DNA of 64,000 nucleotides from Variovorax sp. YR216 (GTDB lineage: Bacteria; Pseudomonadota; Gammaproteobacteria; Burkholderiales; Burkholderiaceae_C): positions 1 to 64,000 of the forward strand of contig NZ_FNRO01000021.1 in the NCBI RefSeq assembly GCF_900107745.1, given 5' to 3'. Position 1 is the first letter of the stretch. The number at the start of each line of letters is the position of its first letter. The notes under the pieces are model-generated. The model was not told where the DNA came from. It did no database searches and saw only the letters and a list, made by a program, of their open reading frames with translations. The translations under genes and the position numbers were made by a program. Shown here piece by piece: positions 24,458-33,884 of this stretch.

Positions 24458-27166
24458 ATGGACTTCGACAAGCTGCTCGTCTCCACGAAGTTCGCGCCGC
24501 CCCACATCGGTTCGCGCTTCATTCCGCGTGTGCACCTGCTCGACCAGCTGCGTGATGGGCAGCGCTGCAGCTTTGTGCTGGTGACCGGCGGCGCCGGCTT
24601 CGGCAAGACCATCCTGCTGGCCCAGTGGCGCCTGGAGCTGATGAAGGCGGGCGACGAGGTGTCGTGGCTTTCATTGAGCCATGACGACAAGCAGCTCGCG
24701 AGCTTTGCCACCTACCTCACCGCCGCCTTGCGTCGCCTGGGCATTCCTGTCGAGGACGAGATGCTGCTCGACGGGCTGGACGGCGACATGGCCAAGGCCA
24801 TGGAGAACGTGGTGGCCGCCACGCTCAACGCAGCCGCCGGTATTCCGAAGGACCTCTACCTCATCATCGACGACTACCACCACGTCGATGATCAGCGCGC
24901 GCACCGGCTGGTGCAGAAGCTGATCGACCACTGCCCCGGCAACCTGCACATCGCGATCGCCTCGCGGGCGGCGCCGCCGCTGCTCATCAGCCGCCTGCGC
25001 GTGCTCGGCCGCGTCACCGAGATCGGCTTCGGCGAGCTGCCCTTCAATGCGGAGGAAACGCGCAACTTCCTCGCGCAGAACCTCGGCACGGTCAAGCTCA
25101 ATGCCGAGGAAGTGCGCCTGATCCACGACAAGACCGGCGGCTGGCCCGCGAGTCTCGAACTGATGGCGATCATGCTGCGCTCACGGCCAGAAACTCGCAC
25201 CCGCCTGCGGGAGCTGGGTTGGAGTTCGGCCGACTTGCAGGCCTATCTGGCGGAAGAAGTGGTGGCCCATCTGCCGGCGGAAATGATCGAATTCATGGAG
25301 CAGGTGTCGGTGTGCCGGCGCTTCAACGTCGAGCTGGCCGCCAAGGTCACAGGCAGTGCCGATGCAGCGGCGCTCCTTCGGCGTGCGGAGGACGAGAACC
25401 TGCTCATGTACCGCGTCGAGTCGGACGACCGGCTGCCTTGGTATCGCTTCCATCCGCTGTTCGGCGAGTTTCTGGCCACGCGCCTGGCGCGGCGTGGCGT
25501 GTCGGATGTCAACGAGCTGCACAGGCGGGCCAGCCAGTGGTTCGCGGGGCATGGGCTGCTGGTGGAGGCGGTGCGTCATGCTGTATGGGGCGGTGAGCTC
25601 GAATTCGCCGCCGATGCGATCGATCAGGCGGCCAAGGACACCTGGAGCCTGAGCTTCATCAGTCTGATGCTCAACTTGCTGGATCGCCTGCCGCAGGAGA
25701 CGCTGTTCGCGCATCCGCGCCTCTTCTTCCTTGGTTGCCTGACCTTGTCGGTGACGGCGCGCCATGCCAAGGCCGAACGCTGGCTCGCGCAGGTTCGCGA
25801 GAGCGGCGCGGCGCAGAACCCTGCGATCTCGTCGAAGCTGCCGCTCGCGGACGCGGCAGTGGCGCTGCAGCGCGACGACACACGGCGCGTCATCGACCTG
25901 CTGGAGCCCTTGCACGGCATCGTGTCCGAGAGCCCGTACCTGCTGCACTTCCACCTCTGCCTGCTCGGGTACGCCTACGCCTCGGTCGGGCGCTATGCCG
26001 ATGCGCACAGGCTGCTGGACGCGAACCCGATCGACCCCGCCGAGCGCAAGAACGACATCGCGCTGGTTGCCGAGGGTTCGAGGGGGCTGCTGCTGCTGAC
26101 CGAGGGCAAGGTCAGGGAGGCGGCGCGCATCGGCGCCGAATTGGTCGCAGCGGCCGAAGCGCTGCATGGGAGGCGCTCGGTCAGTGCGTCGGTATCCGCC
26201 ACCACGCTCGGTGATTCCTACTACGAGCTCGACCGCATCGACGAAGCCCGCGAGCTGTTCGCCAACCGCGCGCGGCTGGTGATGCAGTCCTCCATGCCGC
26301 CGGTGATGCTGAGCGCCGCGCTGGTCACGGCCCGGCTGGATTCGCGGCATCTGCCGCCCGAGGCCGTGCTGGGCTTCCTCGAGTCGCAGGCGGTTCACTA
26401 CCAGGGGCTGGGCTTGCACCGGCTGGTGGCCTACATGCATGCGGAGCAGGTGAGGATCCTGCTCGGCGTGGGACAGAAGGCGCGGGCGACGACCGTCTCG
26501 GCGCGCCTGAACGAGCTGGATGCGCTCCATCGCAACGCAGATGGCGTTCGCGCCGAGATTTCGGCCGTGGCGGCGCTGACGCGTGCGCGCATCGCGCTTG
26601 CGAGCAACGATCCCCACGAGGCGCTGTCGGCGCTGCCGGTCGCGCGTGATCTTGCGCAGCAGTACAAGCGTGCGCGCATGCAGGTGTTGGAGAACCTGCT
26701 GGCGGCGTTCGCGCTGGACGACCTCAAGCGCGTGGACGAGATGGCTACGCGCCTCGTGGAGGCGGTGCAGATTGCGTCCCGCTTCGGCCTGCTGCGGACC
26801 CTACTGGACGAAGGCGCGCGCGCCGGTGCGCTGCTGGCAAGCGTGAGGGGCGACGCACGGCTCGACGAAGCGGAAGCTGCCCACCTCGAGGACCTGCTCA
26901 CGCGCTTCGGCAAGGCCGACGGCCCGCGAGCGCCCGTGCCGGGCCGCAGCGGCGCCAGTGTGCCCGAGGGCATCAACCTCACGCCCCGCGAACTCGAGAT
27001 CCTGGCCCTGGTGGGGCAGGCGATGACGAACAAGCGCATCGCGCTCACGCTCCATATTTCGCTGGACACCGTGAAGTGGAACGTGCGCAACATCCTCACG
27101 AAGCTCGACCTGTCGAGCCGCTACGACGCGATGACGTGGGCGCGCAAGCAGGGCTTGATCGAGTAG
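24458..27166 (+). CDS. LuxR-family transcriptional regulator of the MalT/LAL type
   Basis: Large ATP-binding regulator of 902 residues. It has a Walker A loop GGAGFGKT near residues 44-51, a Walker B-like LYLIIDDYHHVDD near 133-145, and a long helical, TPR-like middle that usually senses a ligand. The C-terminal GerE-type helix-turn-helix reads LTPRELEILALVGQAMTNKR followed by ISLDTVKWNVRNILTKL. MalT-like proteins activate transcription when ATP and inducer are bound. It is the only regulator in the window, so it is the natural candidate to bind the repeats labelled sites A-O (inference). I use the ATG at 24458; a TTG at 24449 is the only nearby alternative. It sits at the end of the dehydrogenase run and before site J. 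Confidence 0.93.
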   Translation: MDFDKLLVSTKFAPPHIGSRFIPRVHLLDQLRDGQRCSFVLVTGGAGFGKTILLAQWRLELMKAGDEVSWLSLSHDDKQLASFATYLTAALRRLGIPVEDEMLLDGLDGDMAKAMENVVAATLNAAAGIPKDLYLIIDDYHHVDDQRAHRLVQKLIDHCPGNLHIAIASRAAPPLLISRLRVLGRVTEIGFGELPFNAEETRNFLAQNLGTVKLNAEEVRLIHDKTGGWPASLELMAIMLRSRPETRTRLRELGWSSADLQAYLAEEVVAHLPAEMIEFMEQVSVCRRFNVELAAKVTGSADAAALLRRAEDENLLMYRVESDDRLPWYRFHPLFGEFLATRLARRGVSDVNELHRRASQWFAGHGLLVEAVRHAVWGGELEFAADAIDQAAKDTWSLSFISLMLNLLDRLPQETLFAHPRLFFLGCLTLSVTARHAKAERWLAQVRESGAAQNPAISSKLPLADAAVALQRDDTRRVIDLLEPLHGIVSESPYLLHFHLCLLGYAYASVGRYADAHRLLDANPIDPAERKNDIALVAEGSRGLLLLTEGKVREAARIGAELVAAAEALHGRRSVSASVSATTLGDSYYELDRIDEARELFANRARLVMQSSMPPVMLSAALVTARLDSRHLPPEAVLGFLESQAVHYQGLGLHRLVAYMHAEQVRILLGVGQKARATTVSARLNELDALHRNADGVRAEISAVAALTRARIALASNDPHEALSALPVARDLAQQYKRARMQVLENLLAAFALDDLKRVDEMATRLVEAVQIASRFGLLRTLLDEGARAGALLASVRGDARLDEAEAAHLEDLLTRFGKADGPRAPVPGRSGASVPEGINLTPRELEILALVGQAMTNKRIALTLHISLDTVKWNVRNILTKLDLSSRYDAMTWARKQGLIE

Positions 27167-27200
27167 CAGCCCCTCGGGGTTTACGAGCCCCTCACCACCC

Positions 27201-27247
27201 ACCCACTCCAAAGTAAGGGGGTGTTGCAAGACCCGGTCCCCCAAACT
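27201..27247 (+). promoter_or_regulatory. Site J: inverted-repeat operator plus -10, facing the crotonase/MaoC/SDR run
   Basis: Repeat at 27201-27221 (arms CCCACTCC and TAAGGGGG), then 20 bp to CAAACT (27242-27247). The ATG at 27284 is 62 bp from the repeat. It lies just after the regulator's stop codon and supports 27284 over an upstream GTG at 27221, which would fall inside the repeat. Confidence 0.65.
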
Positions 27248-27283
27248 CAGCTCCAGGCAATCGAAAGAGACTTGGAGTACTGG

Positions 27284-28054
27284 ATGAGTTTTGCGCAAGC
27301 AAAGAGGAGCATGGTCGGATGGATCACGCTCGAGCGGCCCAAGGCGATGAACGCCCTGAGCCGCGAGATGATCGAAGGCATGACCGCGACCCTGCGGGCC
27401 TGGATCGACGACCCTGAAGTCCGCACCGTGGTGATCACCGGCACCGGCCCCGCGTTCTGCGCCGGCGCGGATCTGAAGACGGCCAGCGCTCCCGTGGCGC
27501 CCGGCGAGAAGGACTTTCTCGACCACATCGTCGTTTTCTTCGACACGCTGCGCGCCTTTCCCAAGCCGACGATCGCGGCCGTCAACGGCCTGACCCTGGC
27601 CGGTGGATTGGAAGCGGTGCTGGCCTGCGACATCGTCCTGGCTGCCCGGAGTGCGCGCCTGGGCGACGGCCATTCCAACTTCGGCGTGTTCCCCGGCGGC
27701 GGCGGCGCGGCGATCCTGCCCCGCAAGGTGCCGGCCAACGTGGCCAAGTACCTGCTGTTCACCGGCGATGCGATCTCCGCCGACGAGATGAAGGCCTTCG
27801 GCCTCGTCAACGAGGTCGTCGCCGATGCCGAGTTGGCTGACCGTGCGCAAGCGCTGGGCGAGAAGTTCGCCAAGAAGAGCCCGCTCGTGCTGGCCCGCAT
27901 GAAGAAGGTCGCCAACGAGGCGGCGGACAAGTCCACGGCCGATGCGCTGCGCCACGAGCTGCACGAACTGCGCGACCACCAGCGCTCCTGGGACATCCAG
28001 GAAGGCCTGCGCGCCTTCGTCGAGAAGCGCGAGCCGCAGTTCAAAGGCTATTGA
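27284..28054 (+). CDS. Enoyl-CoA hydratase/isomerase family protein, copy 1
   Basis: Crotonase-fold protein of 256 residues, closely paralogous to 54893-55663. Landmarks are WITLERPKAMNALSREM, VVITGTGPAFCAGADLK (oxyanion hole), NGLTLAGGLEAVLACD with a Glu at the first catalytic position, and GDGHSNFGVFPGGGGAAILPRKV. At the second catalytic position, normally Glu, there is a His (HSNFG) in both copies, so the reaction may not be a standard hydration. The ATG at 27284 is preceded by GGAG at 27274-27277 and matches the start of the paralogue. The MaoC gene follows 12 bp later, so hydration can be done by that protein. Confidence 0.88.
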   Translation: MSFAQAKRSMVGWITLERPKAMNALSREMIEGMTATLRAWIDDPEVRTVVITGTGPAFCAGADLKTASAPVAPGEKDFLDHIVVFFDTLRAFPKPTIAAVNGLTLAGGLEAVLACDIVLAARSARLGDGHSNFGVFPGGGGAAILPRKVPANVAKYLLFTGDAISADEMKAFGLVNEVVADAELADRAQALGEKFAKKSPLVLARMKKVANEAADKSTADALRHELHELRDHQRSWDIQEGLRAFVEKREPQFKGY

Positions 28055-28066
28055 GGCAAGAACCAA

Positions 28067-28519
28067 ATGACGAGCTATGAAACCCTGGCCGACCTCAAGC
28101 CCCTGGTGGGCGAGGTCATCGGCACCAGCGACTGGATCCTCGTTGACCAGCAGCGCATCAACATGTTCGCCGAGTGCACTGGCGACACGCAGTGGATCCA
28201 CGTCGATCCCGAGCGCGCGAAGAGCGGCCCGTTCGGCACGCCGATCGCACATGGCTTCCTGACGCTGAGCCTGATGTCGGCCTTCATGGGGACGGCATTC
28301 GACATCCGCGCAAGCAAGATGGGCGTGAACTACGGGCTCAACAAAGTCCGCTTCATCAAGCCGGTGCCTGTGAACAGCCGCGTGCGAGGTCACTTCAAGC
28401 TCGTGGGCTGGGAGCCGATCGACAACGGCGGCGCGCAACTCTCCATCGAGGTGTCGATGGAGATGGAAGGTTCGGACAAGCCTGTGTGCGTGGCCGAGTC
28501 CATCACCCGACGCTACTGA
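28067..28519 (+). CDS. MaoC-family (R)-specific enoyl-CoA hydratase
   Basis: Hot-dog-fold hydratase of 150 residues that adds water to a 2-enoyl-CoA to give the (R)-3-hydroxyacyl-CoA. The family signature is clear: FAECTGDTQWIHVDPERA near residue 37, with catalytic Asp and His, then FGTPIAHGFLTLSLM. The length is normal for stand-alone MaoC proteins. The product has the stereochemistry expected by the MFE-2-like SDR encoded next, so the two may form a split version of the peroxisomal multifunctional enzyme (inference). It is followed by a 104-bp gap with a hairpin before the SDR. Confidence 0.92.
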   Translation: MTSYETLADLKPLVGEVIGTSDWILVDQQRINMFAECTGDTQWIHVDPERAKSGPFGTPIAHGFLTLSLMSAFMGTAFDIRASKMGVNYGLNKVRFIKPVPVNSRVRGHFKLVGWEPIDNGGAQLSIEVSMEMEGSDKPVCVAESITRRY

Positions 28520-28534
28520 CTACTTCCTTTCACT

Positions 28535-28550
28535 AGGCGCATTTGCGCCT
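28535..28550. terminator. Short hairpin between MaoC and SDR genes
   Basis: AGGCGCA and TGCGCCT form a perfect 7-bp arm pair with only two bases between them, so the real loop must be larger. It begins 15 bp after the MaoC stop. T-rich runs at about 28595-28612 follow much later. It could weaken read-through; the SDR start at 28624 has GAGGTAACGAG before it. Confidence 0.3.
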
Positions 28551-28623
28551 TCCTCGAGCCGTCCGGCGGTCATATCGATCGGCCGGCAGGGGACTCTTTT
28601 TTTACGTTTTTTGAGGTAACGAG

Positions 28624-29535
28624 ATGACGATTCGATTTGACGGCCGTGTGGCCATCGTGACGGGCGCCGGCAATGGCCTGGGCCGCGTTCATGCACTGGA
28701 GTTGGCGCGCCGCGGCGCCAAGGTGGTGATCAACGACTTCGGCGGCAGCCGCGATGGCAAGGGTGGTTCGTCCGAAGCCGCGCAGAAGGTCGTGGAGGAA
28801 ATCCGCGCCGCCGGCGGCGAGGCCATTTCCAACGGCGCGAATGTCTGCGATTTCGAGCAGGTGCAGGCGATGGTCGCGCAGACCAAGGCCGAGTGGGGTC
28901 GCGTGGACGTGCTCATCAACAACGCCGGCATCCTGCGAGACAAGACCTTCTCGAAGATGGAAATCGCCGACTTCCAAGCTGTCGTCGATGTGCATCTGAT
29001 GGGCTCGGCGAACTGCACCAAGGCCGTGTGGGAGACGATGCGCGAGCAGAACTACGGCCGCATCCTGATGACGACCTCGGCCTCGGGCCTGTTCGGAAAC
29101 TTCGGCCAGTCGAACTATGGCGCCGCAAAGATGGCGCTGGTCGGGCTGATGCACATGCTGCATATCGAGGGCGCGAAGAACAACATCCGCGTCAACACCA
29201 TCGCGCCCATCGGTGCGACCCGCATGACCGAGGACGTGATGCCTCCCGAGATGCTCGCTGCGGTGCAGCCCGAGAAGGTGACCCCGGCCGCACTATTCCT
29301 CGTGAGCGAAGACGCACCTTCCAGGATCACGCTGTCCGCCGGCGGCGGCGCCTTCTCGTCCGCACGCATCGTGGACACCGCACCGGTGTACCTCGCGGGC
29401 AACGAGTGTTCGGTCGAAGGCGTCGCTGAGCACTTCGCCGCCATCACCGATTGGGACACGCAGCGCGCTTACGAGCATTCCAACGGGCAGGTGCAGGCGC
29501 TCATGGAAGCCGTCATGAAGGGCCTGAAGGCCTGA
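28624..29535 (+). CDS. SDR-family (R)-3-hydroxyacyl-CoA dehydrogenase, MFE-2/HSD17B4-like
   Basis: A 303-residue short-chain dehydrogenase of the type found as the first domain of peroxisomal multifunctional enzyme 2. It oxidises (R)-3-hydroxyacyl-CoA to the 3-keto form. It shows TGAGNGLGRVHALELARRGA (cofactor loop), the acidic NDFGGSRDG segment typical of this subgroup, LINNAGILRDKTF, and the active site SASGLFGNFGQSNYGAAKMAL (Ser, Tyr-x3-Lys). The C-terminal part, about 60 residues longer than in simple SDRs, also fits. It accepts the product of the MaoC hydratase next door. The 101-bp gap before the DUF1302 gene holds no visible repeat. Confidence 0.92.
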   Translation: MTIRFDGRVAIVTGAGNGLGRVHALELARRGAKVVINDFGGSRDGKGGSSEAAQKVVEEIRAAGGEAISNGANVCDFEQVQAMVAQTKAEWGRVDVLINNAGILRDKTFSKMEIADFQAVVDVHLMGSANCTKAVWETMREQNYGRILMTTSASGLFGNFGQSNYGAAKMALVGLMHMLHIEGAKNNIRVNTIAPIGATRMTEDVMPPEMLAAVQPEKVTPAALFLVSEDAPSRITLSAGGGAFSSARIVDTAPVYLAGNECSVEGVAEHFAAITDWDTQRAYEHSNGQVQALMEAVMKGLKA

Positions 29536-29636
29536 TGAACGCTGGGCCGGGCGCCCTGCAGCCCAGCACTCGCGCAGCAATGGCATTCCCCACACGACAG
29601 ATCCCTTCATCAAAGAACTACCGAGGAGATAAGCAC

Positions 29637-31316
29637 ATGGATCGTTTCAAACCGGCAAGCCGACCGAGCTTGCGCCGCAACGCATTGAGCATCGCCGCGC
29701 TGACCGTCTGTGCGGCCGCATGCGGCAGCGCGGGTGCGTTCGAGATCGACACCGGAAACGACGATGTCCAGATGCGGCTGGACAACACCGTCCGCTACAA
29801 CTACGGGCAGCGCGTGCAAGAGCCAAGCCGCGTCATCATCAACAACCCCAACTATGACGACGGCAATCGCAATTTCGCCAAGGGCAACACGATCAACAAC
29901 CGCGTCGACCTGTTGACCGAGTTCGACGTTGTCTATCAAAAGACCTTTGGTGCACGCCTGAGCGCCGCCTCGTGGTACGACGCTGCCTACTCTGGGGGCT
30001 TCTCCAACACCAGCCTGGCCACCCAGAACCACCTCGTCAACGGCAAGCCTGCGTTCGGCATCAGCGACTACGCGCAGCGCTACTACGAAGGCCCGTCCGG
30101 CGAAATCCTGGATGCGTTCATCTTCGGAAACACGCAGCTGGGCAGCATGCCGCTTACCGCGCGCCTGGGCCGCACGACCGTGAACTGGGGCGAATCGCTG
30201 CTCGGCCTCGGCGCCATCCACGGCGTCTCGTACGGGCAGGCCCCGCTCGATCAAGGCAAGGCACTGTCCATTCCTGGCGTCGAGGCCAAGGAGCTGTACA
30301 TGCCGCGCGAACAGCTCTCCGCGACGCTGCAGGCCACGCCGGAGCTGAGCTTCGGTGCGCAGTACTTCCTGGAGTGGCGAAACACCCGCGTCCCCGAGTC
30401 GGGGACCTACCTGGGCTTTGCCGACTTCTACCTGTCCGGTGGCCAATCGCTGATCAACCCGGCCCTGCCCGGTGGACGGGCCTTTCGCGGCGCGGACATC
30501 ACGCCGAAAGAGACCGGCGACTGGGGCGTGATGTCGCGCTGGAGTCCGCAGTGGCTCGACGGCACGATGGGCTTCTACGCCCGCAACTTCTCCGACACCA
30601 TCCCGCAGGTCATCTTGCTGCCTGGCGCACGGAGCCAGTACTTCTTCAACTACGCGTCTGACATCGACATGTACGGCGTGAGCCTGTCGAAGCAGATTGC
30701 CGGCATCAGCTTCGGCCTCGACGCGAACTACCGTCGCAACATGCCGCTGGTCAGCGACATCGTCTCGATCAGGTCTGCGAGCCAGTTGCCGGCCCAGGGC
30801 GACACGCTGGGTGCGCGCGGCAACACGGCGCACGTCGTGCTCAATGCGATCGGATCCATCGGCGCAACGCCGCTCTTCGGCAGCGCCACGTGGTCCACAG
30901 AGTTGACGTGGAGCGAATGGCTGTCCGTGACGCAGGGGGCCCAGTACTTCAAGGGACGCGACGGCTATGTGGGCATCGACCGGGTCTCCAAGAGTGCCAC
31001 TCAAATTGCGCTGAACTTCACGCCCACCTGGTACCAGGTCTTCCCGGGCATGGATCTGTTCATGCCGCTGAGCTACTCCCTCGGTCTGTCGGGCAACTCG
31101 GCCGTGGCGACGGGCGGCAGCAAGAACGCCGGCAGTTTCGGCGTGGGCCTCGGACTGGATGTGTACAGCAAGTACCGGTTCGACCTGAAGTATGTCGGCT
31201 ACTTCGGCGACCTCGCGCTCAACCCAGCCGGCACGGTGGTTTCGGCCGCCAACGGCACCCAGGCCTTGCTCAAGGACCGGGGCGCCGTCTTTTTCACTTT
31301 CAAGACCACGTTCTAG
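29637..31316 (+). CDS. DUF1302 outer-membrane protein, copy 1
   Basis: A 559-residue exported protein: signal peptide (RNALSIAALTVCAAACGSAGA) before FEIDTGNDDVQMRLDNTVRYNYG, then alternating aromatic/polar strands and a terminal Phe (FFTFKTTF), as in outer-membrane beta-barrels. DUF1302 proteins occur beside DUF1329 in clusters for hydrophobic compounds and may be pores or transporters. Their substrate is not established to my knowledge. GAGGAGAT upstream supports 29637. It is the first gene of a four-gene order, DUF1302-DUF1329-YCF48-RND, that recurs at 48153-54855. Confidence 0.88.
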   Translation: MDRFKPASRPSLRRNALSIAALTVCAAACGSAGAFEIDTGNDDVQMRLDNTVRYNYGQRVQEPSRVIINNPNYDDGNRNFAKGNTINNRVDLLTEFDVVYQKTFGARLSAASWYDAAYSGGFSNTSLATQNHLVNGKPAFGISDYAQRYYEGPSGEILDAFIFGNTQLGSMPLTARLGRTTVNWGESLLGLGAIHGVSYGQAPLDQGKALSIPGVEAKELYMPREQLSATLQATPELSFGAQYFLEWRNTRVPESGTYLGFADFYLSGGQSLINPALPGGRAFRGADITPKETGDWGVMSRWSPQWLDGTMGFYARNFSDTIPQVILLPGARSQYFFNYASDIDMYGVSLSKQIAGISFGLDANYRRNMPLVSDIVSIRSASQLPAQGDTLGARGNTAHVVLNAIGSIGATPLFGSATWSTELTWSEWLSVTQGAQYFKGRDGYVGIDRVSKSATQIALNFTPTWYQVFPGMDLFMPLSYSLGLSGNSAVATGGSKNAGSFGVGLGLDVYSKYRFDLKYVGYFGDLALNPAGTVVSAANGTQALLKDRGAVFFTFKTTF

Positions 31317-31332
31317 AACGGAGACATCGAGC

Positions 31333-32688
31333 ATGAAGAAACTGACCACAGCATGGGTCTGCGCGGGGTTGCTGTCCGCGCCGTTGGGTGCGGCCCTCGC
31401 GGCGGTGTCCGCGGACGAAGCCAAGAAGCTGGGCGCCGAACTCACCGAGGTCGGCGCCGAGAAGGCCGGCAACAAGGACGGCACCATTCCTGCCTACACG
31501 GGCGGGCTCACCACGCCGCCCGCAGGCTACGACAAGGACAAGGGGGTTCGCCCCGATCCGTTTGCCAGCGAGAAGCCGCTGGTGCAGATCGACGCGAAGA
31601 ACGTCGACAAGTTTGCCGACAAGCTCACCGAGGGGACCAAGGCGCTGATGAAGGCCAACGCCGACTTCCGCGTCGACGTGTATCCGACGCACCGCACGGT
31701 CGCGTATCCGGCTTCTGTTCTGGAGAACACGGTCAAGAACGCCACGCGCGGCAAGCTCTCGGACAACGGCCTGGGCCTGACCGGCGCGCGCGGCGGCATT
31801 CCTTTTCCCATTCCGAAGAACGGCAATGAGGTGATGTTCAATCACATTGCCCGGTGGCAAGGCGTGTCCACTGTCATGCCGAAATACTCGGCCTACAACG
31901 TCGATGCCGCAGGCAAGCTGGTGTTGAGCACGCAGGGCGTGTGGACGGTGGAGCTTCCCTTCTACGACGACAGCAACGCTGCGTATCCGACCCTCTTCAC
32001 GCGCGCCAAGGCCAACTACACAGGGCCCGCCCGCCGGGCGGGGGAGGCGGTGATGACCAACGACTTCGTCGATGAAGGCAAGGGTCGGCGCGCCTACCAG
32101 TACCTGCCCGGTCAGCGCCGCGTTCGCCTGGCACCCGACCTCGCTTACGACACGCCCAACTCGAGCACCGGAGGCATGTCGACCATCGATGACATCTACC
32201 TCTTCAACGGCAGCCAGGATCGCTTCAACTTCAAGCTCGTGGGCAAGAAGGAGATCTACGTTCCCTACAACGACTATCGCTTTGTCTATCACGACAAGCC
32301 GGAGGACTTGTTCAAGGCCAAGTTCATCAATCCGGACTTCGTGCGCTGGGAGCTGCACCGCATGTGGGTGGTGGAAGCTACGCTGAAGGAGGGCGCGCGC
32401 CACATTTATTCGCGTCGCACCTTCTATGTGGACGAGGACAGCTGGATGATCCTGGCCTCCGACCAGTACGACGGGCGCGGCCAGCTCTGGCGCCCGGGCT
32501 TCGCCTACCTCACGCAGCACTACGAGTCGGCGGTGCCGAGCAATGCGGTGTCGGGCCACTATGACCTGATCGCCGGTACCTACTACATCAACCAGTGGCC
32601 GGGTGCCAACGGCATCAAGGTGCTCAACACCCTGCAGTCCGATTCGATGTGGACTTCCGACGCCCTGGCGTCCCAAGGGGTCCGCTGA
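31333..32688 (+). CDS. DUF1329 periplasmic/outer-membrane-associated protein, copy 1
   Basis: A 451-residue exported protein (signal peptide KKLTTAWVCAGLLSAPLGAALA). The mature start AVSADEAKKLGAELTEVGAE and the following YTGGLTTPP are family hallmarks. So are FPIPKNGNEVMFNH, PGQRRVRLAPDLAYDTPN, and YSRRTFYVDEDSWMILASDQYDGRGQLWR. The family has a LolA/LolB-like fold thought to handle lipids, so a shuttle for a hydrophobic compound between membranes is plausible (inference). The start is 16 bp after the DUF1302 stop. A strong hairpin follows its stop codon. Confidence 0.88.
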   Translation: MKKLTTAWVCAGLLSAPLGAALAAVSADEAKKLGAELTEVGAEKAGNKDGTIPAYTGGLTTPPAGYDKDKGVRPDPFASEKPLVQIDAKNVDKFADKLTEGTKALMKANADFRVDVYPTHRTVAYPASVLENTVKNATRGKLSDNGLGLTGARGGIPFPIPKNGNEVMFNHIARWQGVSTVMPKYSAYNVDAAGKLVLSTQGVWTVELPFYDDSNAAYPTLFTRAKANYTGPARRAGEAVMTNDFVDEGKGRRAYQYLPGQRRVRLAPDLAYDTPNSSTGGMSTIDDIYLFNGSQDRFNFKLVGKKEIYVPYNDYRFVYHDKPEDLFKAKFINPDFVRWELHRMWVVEATLKEGARHIYSRRTFYVDEDSWMILASDQYDGRGQLWRPGFAYLTQHYESAVPSNAVSGHYDLIAGTYYINQWPGANGIKVLNTLQSDSMWTSDALASQGVR

Positions 32689-32695
32689 GTTTGCG

Positions 32696-32716
32696 GGGCA
32701 CGGTGCGTCCGTGCCC
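32696..32716 (+). terminator. Hairpin after DUF1329, before the YCF48 gene
   Basis: GGGCACGG (32696-32703) and CCGTGCCC (32709-32716) form a perfect 8-bp stem with a 5-base loop, 7 bp after the DUF1329 stop. Only a short TTA follows. It may protect the upstream mRNA or attenuate expression of the inner-membrane genes relative to DUF1302/DUF1329. Confidence 0.45.
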
Positions 32717-32789
32717 TTACCGATTTCATCCGGGAGCACGGCCGGACCACCTGCGCCGTCGCCCCCGTCTTCTCTTCTCGGAGCAACCC

Positions 32790-33884
32790 ATGTCGTTGCA
32801 CATCCTCAGACTGCTTCGATGGTCGCTCGCTGGCATGGCCGTGCTCGCGGGCACGGCCATGAGCCAGCCGGCCTTCCAGTCGCCCTTGACTCTGCCTTCG
32901 GCCCCCAGCGCCCTGGCCGGCCGCGCCCCCGTCAATGCCCTGGCCATGGCCGGCACGCGCCTGGTATCCGCCGGCCAACGCGGCCACATCCTGTTCTCCG
33001 ACGACGAGGGCAAGACCTGGACGCAAGCGGCGGTGCCTGTCAGTTCGGACCTCACCGCCATCTTCTTCGTCGATGCCCGCCAGGGCTGGGCCGCCGGCCA
33101 TGAGGGCGTGATCCTTCACAGTGCCGACGGCGGCGCGACCTGGCAACTGCAACTCGACGGTCAGCGGGCCGCCCAACTGGTGGTGCACCAGTACGGGCAA
33201 CCTTCGCAGCCCGCCGATGCCTCGGCCGAACGCCTCGCGCGCGACGCAGCCACTTTCGCCGCCCAAGGCGCGGACAAGCCTTTCCTCGACATCTATTTCG
33301 AGAACGAGCGGGAGGGCTTCGCCATCGGCGCCTTCAACCTGATCCTGCGCACCGAAGACGGTGGCCAGCGCTGGACGCCGTGGCTGGATCGCGTCGACAA
33401 CCCCGACGCCCTGCACCTGTATGCCATGCGGCCCGCCGCAGGCACGCTCTTCATGGTGGGTGAGCAGGGCCTGACGCTCAAGCTCGACCGCGAGAGGGGT
33501 CGGTTCGTCCGCGTGCCGCTTCCCTACAAGGGAACCCTGTTCGGCGTTCTCGGCACGCCGCAGATGGTGATGGTGTTCGGTCTCCGCGGTAACGCCTGGC
33601 GCAGTACCGACGGCGGCGCGAGCTGGACGCGAACAAACACCGGCGTGAACGCGGGCCTCGCCGGCGGCACGGCGCGCAGTGACGGTTCGATCCTGCTGGC
33701 CAGCCAGGCCGGACAACTGCTGCGCAGCACGGACGACGGTGCCAGCTTCGATCGCGTGGCGCTGGGTCGCGTCGCACCCGTGTTTGCGCTCGCCGCTTCC
33801 ACCACCCAGGCCGTGGCCCTGGGAGGACCGGACGGCGTGCGCATGGAATGGCTGAAAAACAAGGAGGCAAGTCGTGCTCAGTGA
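32790..33884 (+). CDS. YCF48/BNR-repeat exported protein, copy 1
   Basis: A 364-residue beta-propeller-type protein with a signal peptide (LRLLRWSLAGMAVLAGTAMS). At least five Asp-box-like repeats are visible: ILFSDDEGKTWT, ILHSADGGATWQ, ILRTEDGGQRWT, AWRSTDGGASWT and LLRSTDDGASF. Such proteins resemble the photosystem II assembly factor YCF48, but here the constant partner is an RND protein. A periplasmic assembly or adaptor role is therefore more likely (inference). GGAG precedes the ATG at 32790. The 3' end overlaps the RND gene by 11 bp, so the two are translationally linked. Confidence 0.85.
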   Translation: MSLHILRLLRWSLAGMAVLAGTAMSQPAFQSPLTLPSAPSALAGRAPVNALAMAGTRLVSAGQRGHILFSDDEGKTWTQAAVPVSSDLTAIFFVDARQGWAAGHEGVILHSADGGATWQLQLDGQRAAQLVVHQYGQPSQPADASAERLARDAATFAAQGADKPFLDIYFENEREGFAIGAFNLILRTEDGGQRWTPWLDRVDNPDALHLYAMRPAAGTLFMVGEQGLTLKLDRERGRFVRVPLPYKGTLFGVLGTPQMVMVFGLRGNAWRSTDGGASWTRTNTGVNAGLAGGTARSDGSILLASQAGQLLRSTDDGASFDRVALGRVAPVFALAASTTQAVALGGPDGVRMEWLKNKEASRAQ

